Below, one piece after another: positions 34,231 to 42,057 of a stretch of 64,000 nt of DNA. A program made the translations under genes and the position numbers. The stretch is from contig CAKTDF010000009.1 in the NCBI GenBank assembly GCA_934541115.1, forward strand, positions 16,035-80,034, given 5' to 3'. Every line of letters begins with the position of its first letter. The first letter of the stretch is position 1. Origin of the DNA: an uncultured Eubacteriales bacterium (GTDB taxonomy: Bacteria; Bacillota; Clostridia; Oscillospirales; Acutalibacteraceae). The notes under the pieces were generated by a model that did no database searches, had not been told where the DNA came from, and saw only the letters and a program-made list of their open reading frames with translations.

Positions 34231-35718
34231 TTAAAAGGTACCGTCTTTAAAGTATGACATAAGAATTTGCGGCAGAGCCTTGAGAAAAGTCGGCAGCCAG
34301 CTGACAACGGAGTAATATGCAAGCTTGAGGAAAGAGGGAACCGACTTCACAGCATAATCAAGACCTCCGGTTGTGTTTTCTCCGTCAAAGGAGGGAACAT
34401 TGAGTCCGGTTTCCTTTTCAAGAACAAGCGAGTCGATTTTGGTTACAACGTCGTTTCCGTTTTCGTCCTTTTCATCGGCAAGAATATATGAGTCGAGAGT
34501 GAGAACTCCGCCGTCAATTGAAATGTTGTTGAAGCAGCCGCCGATGTTTTCTTTCCTTGTGCTGTTCCAGTCCGTACCGTTCCAGTAGTTTGCGTAACCG
34601 TCTTTTTGAACGGAAAGGGCGTCAATGAATGAGGTTTTGAGGAAAGAATCCGCGAGGAAGGGGCGAATCTGATAGCGCTTTGCGCCTGCCGTTCCGGAAA
34701 GGACATATGTTGTTCCGTCATCGCTCAAAGCATTGTCTTTGAGCTTTTTTGTGCGCAGATACATGTGGTCATGACCCGAGAAAACAATGTCTGCGCCGCC
34801 CTCGTCAAGAACCTCTGTCAAAGACTGCTGAAGATAAAGGGCGTCCGGCCACTTTCCGTCCTTGCCGAGGGTGTACGGAGACTTGTGCATGAAAACGATT
34901 TTCCAGTCCCTGTCGGTTGAGGCAAGGTCGTTTTTGAGCCATTCAAGCTGAGAGAGAGAAAGAGAAAGCAGGTCGTTGGTGTTGAGCACTGAAAAATGGG
35001 CGTTGCCGCAATCAAAGGAATAATTTATGCCGTTGAGAGTCTGAACGCTTTCGCTTGTGTCAAGGTCAAACATGTTGTCAAACCAATGCCAAACGCCGAG
35101 ACCGTCATGATTGCCTGCAACGGGCGCAATGGTGTATGTTCTGTTGAGGTCGCCGAATACCTCGTCATAAAGGTCCCATTCCTCGTTGGTGCTGTCGTTT
35201 GTGAAGTCGCCGAGGTTGACAACAAAATCGGCGTTGCCGTTTTGTTCAAAAGCTTTTTTGAGAACTCTTGAGCCGACCTCAAAGTTTTCACGCGAGGAGG
35301 ACTGAACGTCTGCAATCGCAATGAAGCTGAGGCGGCTGTCGCCGTCGTCGGTTCTGAAAGAGCCTTCTTCGCTCCATAAACTGCCGTTGCCGACAACGTA
35401 GGTGTAATCCGTTCCGCTTTCAAGACCGGAAACGGTCACCTTGTGCATGTAGGAGCCTTTCCATTCTTTGCAGACCGGCTCTGAAAATGTGAGAGTATCC
35501 GAAATGTCAACTCCGCTTTTAAAGATTTTCACAACAGAGGCGGTTTCGCTTTTTGTGTACCAGCAAAAGCCCCTTTGTTCTGCCATGCTGCCGTTGACGC
35601 TGACGCTGAGCCTTGAAACCGAAAAGTCTTCCCCTTCGGCAAAGGCAAATGCAGAAACCGAGAAAACGAGCGCAAGACAAAGAAAAACAGCCAAGAATGA
35701 ACGCGTAAGTTTTTTCAT
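34231..35718 (-). CDS. Secreted metallophosphoesterase, purple-acid-phosphatase-like
   Basis: 495 residues. Signal peptide (FLAVFLCLALVFSVSAFAFA), an Fn3-like domain to about 125, then a calcineurin-type phosphoesterase domain with GDFTND, AGNHDG, FMHKSPY and FSGHDHMY. The first motif is IADVQ, with Gln in place of the His of the usual D-x-H, as in purple acid phosphatases. The C-terminal 35 residues are an aromatic amphipathic tail (SFLKLAYYSVVSWLPTFLK) without LPxTG, like those of two other secreted proteins here. ATG 35718 with AAGGAAG at 9 bases; a TTG three codons earlier is in frame. Probably extracellular phosphate scavenging. Confidence 0.87.
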   Translation of the reverse strand: MKKLTRSFLAVFLCLALVFSVSAFAFAEGEDFSVSRLSVSVNGSMAEQRGFCWYTKSETASVVKIFKSGVDISDTLTFSEPVCKEWKGSYMHKVTVSGLESGTDYTYVVGNGSLWSEEGSFRTDDGDSRLSFIAIADVQSSSRENFEVGSRVLKKAFEQNGNADFVVNLGDFTNDSTNEEWDLYDEVFGDLNRTYTIAPVAGNHDGLGVWHWFDNMFDLDTSESVQTLNGINYSFDCGNAHFSVLNTNDLLSLSLSQLEWLKNDLASTDRDWKIVFMHKSPYTLGKDGKWPDALYLQQSLTEVLDEGGADIVFSGHDHMYLRTKKLKDNALSDDGTTYVLSGTAGAKRYQIRPFLADSFLKTSFIDALSVQKDGYANYWNGTDWNSTRKENIGGCFNNISIDGGVLTLDSYILADEKDENGNDVVTKIDSLVLEKETGLNVPSFDGENTTGGLDYAVKSVPSFLKLAYYSVVSWLPTFLKALPQILMSYFKDGTF

Positions 35719-35831
35719 ATACAACATCTTCCTTCTTTCCGGGTGCTTCAGAAAGCGCTTTGCTGCCGACGAAACACCCCAATATACACGTTAAGCGAGT
35801 CGAACGTATTGAGTTCGCTCTCTTCAGCTTA

Positions 35832-35860
35832 AGTATATATTCACTTTCAAATAAAGTCAA
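35832..35860 (-). promoter_or_regulatory. Promoter of the metallophosphoesterase/beta-propeller unit
   Basis: Minus strand: TTGACT, 17-nt spacer, TATACT. The leader that follows contains a CTTAAGCTGAAGA element also found beside repeat B at 21470. Confidence 0.7.
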
Positions 35861-35902
35861 CCGAAAAACCGCAAGTCGATGGGAATGACAGCAGAGTTTT
35901 CG

Positions 35903-35999
35903 ATTAGGGGAATACTGCGCAAACGCGGGGTGCGAATTACGCAGTAAGATTTTTTATTCGGTTGTGTGCTGCGATCTATGCGGTATCGCATTAGGATTT
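35903..35999. repeat. Dispersed palindromic repeat, family A, copy 2
   Basis: Starts TTAGGGGAATACTGCGCAAA, continues GGTGCGAATTACGCAGTAAG and ends near TGCGGTATCGCATTAGG. It aligns with the left part and end of the copy at 17011 but lacks the TTTTGCAGGCTTG core. The gap 35719-36118 otherwise holds two divergent promoters and no gene. Confidence 0.55.
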
Positions 36000-36040
36000 T
36001 CTCTCAAAAATCATTGAAACCGCCATGAAGAATAAAACAG

Positions 36041-36069
36041 TTGCCAATTCTGCAATTATATAGTATAAT
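36041..36069 (+). promoter_or_regulatory. Promoter of the acyltransferase-led operon
   Basis: TTGCCA, 17-nt spacer, TATAAT, 49 bases before the start codon. Confidence 0.6.
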
Positions 36070-36118
36070 ACAAGTTAAGTGTATTTTGGAGTAGTTTGTT
36101 TAAGCGAGGTCTTGGCGA

Positions 36119-37387
36119 ATGACAAAGGGCAATTTTGAATGGTTCAGACTTGATAATGCTGCAAAAATTTTTCCCGGTCAAAATTCCGACGGCTGGTCAA
36201 ATGTTTTCAGAATCGGCGTTCAGCTGAAAGAAGAGGTTGACCCTCAGCTTTTGAAAACCGCGCTGCGCCGCGTTTTGAAGCGATTGCCCTGCTTTGACGT
36301 GCGTATAAGACCCGGCTTTTTTTGGTATTACTTTGAACACAATCCAAACGAACCGCTTGTTCTTGAGGACGTCAAAAATATCTGTTACCGCGTAAAATTC
36401 CGTGAAAATGCGGGCTATCTTTTCCGCGTTTTTTATCACGAAAACAGAATATCGGTTGACTTTTTTCATGCGCTTTCGGACGGCTACGGCGGAGCGGTCT
36501 TTGTTTCAACTCTTGCGGCGGAATATCTGCGCCTCAGAGGGCATGACATTCCGTGCGGCGGAATGGTTCTTGACCTTTCAAAAGAGCCAACGCGGGATGA
36601 AATGCTTGACGCATATACACGTTTTGCCTCTTCAAAGGCTTCATATAACCGGCGAGACAAGGCGGTATATCACGCTGTGGGAACAAAAGAGGGAAAGCAC
36701 CTTTGCAATTATACCGTCGGTATTATGTCATTCAAACAGGTTCATGAAATTTCAAAACGCTACGGCGTAACGGTGACGGAGCTTTTTGCCGCCATGCTCA
36801 TGGATATACATTATCAAAAGCAAAAGGCAGAAAGAAAAAAGCAACGTGAGGTTTCTGTTCAGATACCGGTCAACCTGAGAAAGTTTTTTCCGACGGAAAC
36901 TCTGCGCAACTTTGTGCTGTGCCTGCGTGTAAAGATGAACCCCAAAATGGGAGACTACAGCTTTGAGGAACTTTTGAAGTTGGTTTCGCTTCAGCTGCGG
37001 CTCGTCAATGACGAAAAAACCGTCAATTCAATGATGACCCAGAACCTCAAAATTGAAAAGAATCCCTTTGCAAGGTTTTTTCCTCTCTTTGTCAAGAATC
37101 TTTCTGTCGGTCTGACCTTTCTTCTGACAGGGGAGCAGACGACCTCTGCTCTTATTTCAAATCTCGGTCCGGTCAAGGTTCCGCAGGAGATGGAACAATA
37201 TATCGAAAAATACCTCTTTTTTACCGGACCGGGCAAGCTCAACGGAGCACGCTGCGGCGTGATCACGCTTGGCGATAAACTTGTATTCACATTTTCAAAC
37301 TGCTACACGCAAAGCGACATTGAGCGCGAGTTTTTTACAAGACTTGTAAAAATGGGCGTCCATGTCAAAATTGAAAGTAACCGTTAA
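36119..37387 (+). CDS. HxxxD-type acyltransferase (condensation-domain superfamily)
   Basis: 422 residues, two-lobed CoA-dependent acyltransferase fold. The catalytic motif is FFHALSDGYGG (His-x-x-x-Asp-Gly); a second structural motif lies near SALISNLGPVKVP, as in alcohol acetyltransferases and PapA-type enzymes. No signal peptide; cytoplasmic or peripheral. GAGGT precedes the ATG. It is paired with the membrane zinc-ribbon gene 14 bases downstream, an arrangement I recall from other Firmicutes. The substrate is unknown; transfer to an alcohol or a surface glycolipid is conceivable. Confidence 0.8.
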   Translation: MTKGNFEWFRLDNAAKIFPGQNSDGWSNVFRIGVQLKEEVDPQLLKTALRRVLKRLPCFDVRIRPGFFWYYFEHNPNEPLVLEDVKNICYRVKFRENAGYLFRVFYHENRISVDFFHALSDGYGGAVFVSTLAAEYLRLRGHDIPCGGMVLDLSKEPTRDEMLDAYTRFASSKASYNRRDKAVYHAVGTKEGKHLCNYTVGIMSFKQVHEISKRYGVTVTELFAAMLMDIHYQKQKAERKKQREVSVQIPVNLRKFFPTETLRNFVLCLRVKMNPKMGDYSFEELLKLVSLQLRLVNDEKTVNSMMTQNLKIEKNPFARFFPLFVKNLSVGLTFLLTGEQTTSALISNLGPVKVPQEMEQYIEKYLFFTGPGKLNGARCGVITLGDKLVFTFSNCYTQSDIEREFFTRLVKMGVHVKIESNR

Positions 37388-37401
37388 GGAGGTTCGCAAA
37401 A

Positions 37402-38121
37402 ATGTCATACTGCGTAAATTGCGGCGTTGAACTTGACAAAAGCGCAAAAAAATGCGCCCTTTGCGGAACACGGGTAATCAACCCCGGTGAATCACCGAAA
37501 AAGGTTGAAGACGCGCCCACTCCGTTTTCTGAAACGCCGTTTATTCCCGCCTCTCTCAAGCGGCGCTTTGTTGCATATATTATTACTGTTGTAATGCTTA
37601 TACCGAACATTGTATGCACTCTTGTGAACGCTGTTTTTTTCAGAGAGGGCTTTTGGTCGTTTTATATCGGCACAACGAGTCTGCTTATATGGGTGGTTTG
37701 TGTTTTTCCGTTTTACACAAAAAAGCTTCGTCCGTACCTCATGTGGGCGTTTGATACCTTTTCTGTTTGCGCCTATGTTTTCTTTTTCTTTGCCATGGGT
37801 CATGACAGCGACGGAAAAAGCTGGTATTTGAGCACCGCCTTGCCGATAATTCTCACGGTTTCAGCCGTCGTGCTGTTTTATATTTACTGGTGCAGGCGCA
37901 AAAAGCGCCATTGGGTGCTCAAATTCATGCTTATTACGGCAGACGCGGCTTTGCTTTCCTTTGCTGCGGGGCTTGTGCTTGACGTCGGCTACGGACTCAA
38001 CAATGCCTTTTCCGTCGGGGCAATCATTTCTGTCTCCTGCGCGGTGCTTGTCGGTTTTCTTGCCTATTGCTACCGCAGCCGCCATATGCGCGCGTGGCTT
38101 TCAAAAAGGTTTTTTGTTTGA
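37402..38121 (+). CDS. Zinc-ribbon membrane protein (DUF6320-like)
   Basis: 239 residues. An N-terminal zinc ribbon (CVNCGVELDKSAKKCALCG) is followed by a short linker and about six to seven hydrophobic helices ending YRSRHMRAWLSKRFFV. Such proteins travel with HxxxD acyltransferases; I recall the name DUF6320 but could not check it. AAGGAGG before the ATG. It may anchor the acyltransferase at the membrane or carry its lipid substrate. The next gene, recQ, starts 8 bases later and uses GAGGT at this gene's stop codon as ribosome site. Confidence 0.75.
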   Translation: MSYCVNCGVELDKSAKKCALCGTRVINPGESPKKVEDAPTPFSETPFIPASLKRRFVAYIITVVMLIPNIVCTLVNAVFFREGFWSFYIGTTSLLIWVVCVFPFYTKKLRPYLMWAFDTFSVCAYVFFFFAMGHDSDGKSWYLSTALPIILTVSAVVLFYIYWCRRKKRHWVLKFMLITADAALLSFAAGLVLDVGYGLNNAFSVGAIISVSCAVLVGFLAYCYRSRHMRAWLSKRFFV

Positions 38122-38129
38122 GGTAGCTT

Positions 38130-39929
38130 ATGGACAAATACACCGCGCTTGAACGCTACTTTGGCTATAAGACCTTTCGCGAAGGACAGGAGGAGCTGAT
38201 TGAAAGCATTCTTTCCGGTCGCGACACGCTCGGAGTTATGCCCACCGGCGGCGGAAAATCAATCTGCTTTCAGCTCCCGGCGCTGCTCATGACGGGCGTT
38301 ACCATTGTTGTTTCTCCGCTGATCTCGCTGATGAAAGATCAGGTTTCGGCTCTGCTGCAGAACGGAATACCGGCGGTTTTTATTAACCGCTCAATGACCG
38401 ACGAGGCTATACGTCAAAGCTATCGCGCCGCCCTGCGCGGCGAATATAAGCTCATTTATGTTGCACCGGAGCGCATACTTTCAAAAAGCTTTCTTGAGCT
38501 GTGCTCAATGATTGAAATACCGCTTGTTTGCGTTGACGAGGCACACTGCGTTTCTCAGTGGGGTCACGATTTTCGCCCGAGTTATCTTGACATTGCCGCG
38601 TTTGTTGAAAAACTTGAAAAACGTCCGGTTGTTTGTGCTTTCACCGCAACGGCGACCGTCAGAGTCAGAAAAGATATTGAAAAGTTTTTAAAGCTCAAAA
38701 AGCCCTTTGTTTCCGTGCTCGGCTTTGATCGTCCCAATCTTTACTTTGAAGTTGTCAAGCCGCGCAATAAATTTGTGGCGCTGAAAAGGTATCTTGACCT
38801 GTTTTCCGGCAAAAGCGGAATTGTCTATTGTTCCTCGCGAAAAAAGACCGATGAGCTTTTTGACATTCTTTCTGCCGAGGGATACAGCGTAACCAAATAT
38901 CACGCAGGACTTTATCGGGAAACCAGAAAGAAAAATCAGGAGCTTTTTGTTAATGACGAAAGAAAGATTGTTATTGCAACCAATGCTTTCGGAATGGGAA
39001 TCGATAAAAGCGATGTTTCCTTTGTGATCCACTACAATATGCCGGGCGATGTTGAAAGCTATTATCAAGAAGCGGGCAGAGCCGGGCGCGATGGCAGCGA
39101 GGCATACTGCATTTTGCTTTATGGTCGTGAGGACATTCAGATTCAGCGCTATTTTATTGACCACCCTGAGGAAAACGAGGAGCTTTCGCGTTTTGAGGCC
39201 GAGCGAATAAGACGGCAGCGGCTCGAACGGCTCGGAGCAATGATAGATTACTGCGAAAGCAACGGCTGTTTGCGCGGCTATATGCTGCGCTATTTCGGTG
39301 AAAAATTCAAAGGCGGCTGTGACAATTGCTCGCGCTGCAGCGGAGAACTGCGTTCGGTTGATATCACGATTGAAGCGCAGAAAATTCTCTCCTGTGTGGC
39401 AAGAGTCAGGGAGCGCGAAAGCGCAAAGGTTGTTTCCTCCGTTTTAAAGGGAGAAAAAACGCCGTATATAGAGGAGCGGGGCTACGACAGACTTTCAACG
39501 TTTGCTTTGCTGAGTACCGATGCAAAAAGTGTTATTGATGACCTTATAACATATCTTCTTTCCTGCGGCTGTCTTGAAGAAGGCGAGGGAAAAGCGCTTT
39601 GTCTCACAGAAACAGCGCGGCGCGTTCTTTTTTCTTCTCACCACGTCAGGCGCCGGGAAACGGCAAAGAGGTCAACATCCGACGCTCCGGAGGTTGATGA
39701 AAGGCTGCTGCTTCGTTTGCGCTCGCTGCAAAAAGTCATTGCAAAGCGAGAGAGCGTTCCGGCGTTCACCGTTTTCACAGACGCAACGCTGCGTGCAATG
39801 GCTTCGCTCAAACCCACGACGGAAAGCGAAATGCTTGCCGTGCCGGGTGTTACAACGAGCAAAATGAAAAAATACGGCGCCGCCTTTCTCAGACTGATTG
39901 TTGAAACGGGCGATTGGTTTGTGATATAA
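38130..39929 (+). CDS. recQ: ATP-dependent DNA helicase RecQ
   Basis: 599-residue 3'-5' helicase for recombination and replication-fork repair. Motif I MPTGGGKS, motif II VDEAHC, motif VI QEAGRAGRDG, the RecQ zinc-binding cysteines (CDNCSRC preceded by a Cys in YCESNGC), the winged-helix RQC region and a C-terminal HRDC domain (LRSLQKVIAKRE to the end). Full length. Translationally linked to the zinc-ribbon gene upstream; recJ, its usual functional partner, follows after 79 bases with its own promoter. Confidence 0.96.
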   Translation: MDKYTALERYFGYKTFREGQEELIESILSGRDTLGVMPTGGGKSICFQLPALLMTGVTIVVSPLISLMKDQVSALLQNGIPAVFINRSMTDEAIRQSYRAALRGEYKLIYVAPERILSKSFLELCSMIEIPLVCVDEAHCVSQWGHDFRPSYLDIAAFVEKLEKRPVVCAFTATATVRVRKDIEKFLKLKKPFVSVLGFDRPNLYFEVVKPRNKFVALKRYLDLFSGKSGIVYCSSRKKTDELFDILSAEGYSVTKYHAGLYRETRKKNQELFVNDERKIVIATNAFGMGIDKSDVSFVIHYNMPGDVESYYQEAGRAGRDGSEAYCILLYGREDIQIQRYFIDHPEENEELSRFEAERIRRQRLERLGAMIDYCESNGCLRGYMLRYFGEKFKGGCDNCSRCSGELRSVDITIEAQKILSCVARVRERESAKVVSSVLKGEKTPYIEERGYDRLSTFALLSTDAKSVIDDLITYLLSCGCLEEGEGKALCLTETARRVLFSSHHVRRRETAKRSTSDAPEVDERLLLRLRSLQKVIAKRESVPAFTVFTDATLRAMASLKPTTESEMLAVPGVTTSKMKKYGAAFLRLIVETGDWFVI

Positions 39930-39930
39930 T
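39901..39930 (+). promoter_or_regulatory. Promoter of recJ within the recQ end
   Basis: TTGAAA, 18-nt spacer, TATAAT preceded by TGA (extended -10). ATAATGCC at the -10 is mirrored by GGCATTAT 25 bases further on, enclosing a small CCC/GGG hairpin: a possible operator. Confidence 0.5.
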
Positions 39931-40008
39931 GCCCTTTCAGGGTGGACATTTAGTGTCGGCGGCATTATGATACGCTATTATAATTTTTTATGAAAGGAGC
40001 AAAAGTCC

Positions 40009-42039
40009 GTGTCCAGAAAAAAGTGGAGCATACCTCAGCTTGACAAGGAAAAGGCGAGTTTGATTTCGGCGTCATGCGGCGTTGATCCGTTTGCGGCGCT
40101 TTTGCTCGTTTCAAGAGGTATAACGGAAAAGGAGCAGGTTGACGCTTTTTTTGCGCCGGATTCCCCGTTATGCGATCCGTTCTCGATCAAAGACATGGAC
40201 AAGGCTGCCGAAAGAATAAACCTTGCCCTTGACAGAGGCGAAAGAATTGCGGTTTATGGCGATTACGATGCCGACGGAGTAACCGCTTCATCACTTCTTT
40301 ATCTTTATTTTGAAATGCTCGGAGCAGACGTTGTTTGCTACATTCCGGACCGTGAAAGCGAGGGCTACGGTCTTAACATAAACGCTATCGATGCGCTCAA
40401 AGATGAGGGCGTTGATCTTATTGTTACCGTTGACAACGGTATTTCTGCAATCAAAGAGGCGGAGCACATCAGAGAGCTCGGCATGAGCCTCGTTGTTACC
40501 GACCATCATAAAGTCGGCTCCCGTTTGCCGTTTGCCGACGCGGTTGTTGATCCTCATCGGGAGGACGACACCTGCGCTTTTGAGGATTGGGCAGGCGTTG
40601 GAGTTGCGTTTAAGCTCATCTGCGCACTTTCGGACGGAGACAGCGACGATATTCTCGATATGTTCTGCGATCTCATAGCCGTTGGCACGATTGCAGATAT
40701 CGTGCCCATCACGGGAGAAAACCGCACGATCGTCCGCCGCGGCGTCAGAAAAATCAATTCCGACGAGAATCCCGGTCTCAAGGCTTTGCGCGAGGTTTCC
40801 GGCAACGCTCAAAGGGTACTTTCGTCAAATTCCGTTGCGTTTTCGCTTGTTCCGCGAATCAACGCAGCCGGAAGACTTGCAAGCGCAAAGAGAGCGTTTG
40901 AGCTTTTGACCAGCCAAAGTGAAGAACGGGCAAAGGAGCTTGCGCTTGAAATTGATTCAGACAATGCGGCAAGACAGGAGCTTGAACAAAAAATCACCCG
41001 TGAGGCGCAAAGTCAACTCCTTACCGAGCCGGAAAGAGCCTTTGACCGTGTTCTTGTTTTCGACGGCGAGGGCTGGCACGGCGGAGTTATAGGCATTGTT
41101 GCGGCGCGGTTCGTTGACCGCTTTTCAAGACCGTGCATTGTTATAACGAGCGACGGTGAAAACGCCAAAGGCTCCGGCAGGAGCATTGAGGGCTTTTCGC
41201 TTTATGACGCAATAAACAGTGTGAGCGACTTGCTGACTCATTTCGGCGGTCATACGCTTGCCGCCGGTTTTGGAATCGCTGCAAAGGATATTCCGGAGTT
41301 CAGAAGAAGAATCAACGAATACGCACGCACGGTTCAGATGCCGTTTGCGCAGCTGAAGCTTGACTGCCGACTTAAGCCGCGTTTTATTTCGGCTGAGCTG
41401 CTGCCGGTTATTGAAAGTCTTGAGCCTTTCGGTGCAGGCAATCCGCAGCCGGTTTTCGGCCTTTTTGACATGACGATCGTTTCCGTTCAGGCTCTCAAGG
41501 GCGGAAAGCACGTCAGACTGACTTTGACAAAAGAAAACGCAAACATTACCGCGCTGAAGTTTTCAACTCCGTTTGAAACATTTCCGTATCGGCGCGGCGA
41601 CAGAGTTGACCTTGCCGTCCGGCTTGAAAAGAACGAATACATGGGGCAGACAAGGGTCAGCATATACATAAAAGATATCAGAATGGCGGGTACGGACGAT
41701 GAAAAATATCTGCGCTCCGTCCGCCTTTATGAAAAGCTCAGGCGCAAAGAAAAGGTTCGCCCGGAGCATGCCTGCCTTGCGGTGCCTGACCGTGCATTCA
41801 TTGCGCAGGTTTATCGTTTCCTTAAGGCTAACGGCGGCTTTTTCGGCGACAGCGACATTCTTTGCTATCGCCTCGGTGATGACGGCACTTCCGCGTGCCG
41901 TGTGCTCATGAGCATTGACATTCTCTGCGAGCTTGGCACACTTAAAAAAGAAGACGACGCAATAATTCTTGGCGATACCGAAAAAAAGGTCAATCTCGGC
42001 GATTCACAGCTGATGACTTATCTTGAAAGTCTCAAGTAA
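40009..42039 (+). CDS. recJ: Single-stranded-DNA-specific exonuclease RecJ
   Basis: 676-residue 5'-3' exonuclease of the DHH family. Seen: GDYDADGVTASSLLY (metal site), VTVDNGISA, VVTDHHK (the DHH), and the DHHA1 domain with GGHTLAAGFGI, followed by an OB-fold and a C-terminal domain. Start GTG with GAAAGGAG 8 bases upstream. First gene of the recJ-rel-dtd-MBL-hemZ run. In many Clostridia an apt gene lies between recJ and rel; it is absent here. Confidence 0.95.
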   Translation: MSRKKWSIPQLDKEKASLISASCGVDPFAALLLVSRGITEKEQVDAFFAPDSPLCDPFSIKDMDKAAERINLALDRGERIAVYGDYDADGVTASSLLYLYFEMLGADVVCYIPDRESEGYGLNINAIDALKDEGVDLIVTVDNGISAIKEAEHIRELGMSLVVTDHHKVGSRLPFADAVVDPHREDDTCAFEDWAGVGVAFKLICALSDGDSDDILDMFCDLIAVGTIADIVPITGENRTIVRRGVRKINSDENPGLKALREVSGNAQRVLSSNSVAFSLVPRINAAGRLASAKRAFELLTSQSEERAKELALEIDSDNAARQELEQKITREAQSQLLTEPERAFDRVLVFDGEGWHGGVIGIVAARFVDRFSRPCIVITSDGENAKGSGRSIEGFSLYDAINSVSDLLTHFGGHTLAAGFGIAAKDIPEFRRRINEYARTVQMPFAQLKLDCRLKPRFISAELLPVIESLEPFGAGNPQPVFGLFDMTIVSVQALKGGKHVRLTLTKENANITALKFSTPFETFPYRRGDRVDLAVRLEKNEYMGQTRVSIYIKDIRMAGTDDEKYLRSVRLYEKLRRKEKVRPEHACLAVPDRAFIAQVYRFLKANGGFFGDSDILCYRLGDDGTSACRVLMSIDILCELGTLKKEDDAIILGDTEKKVNLGDSQLMTYLESLK

Positions 42040-42057
42040 AAGAAAGGAGGGTCAGAG

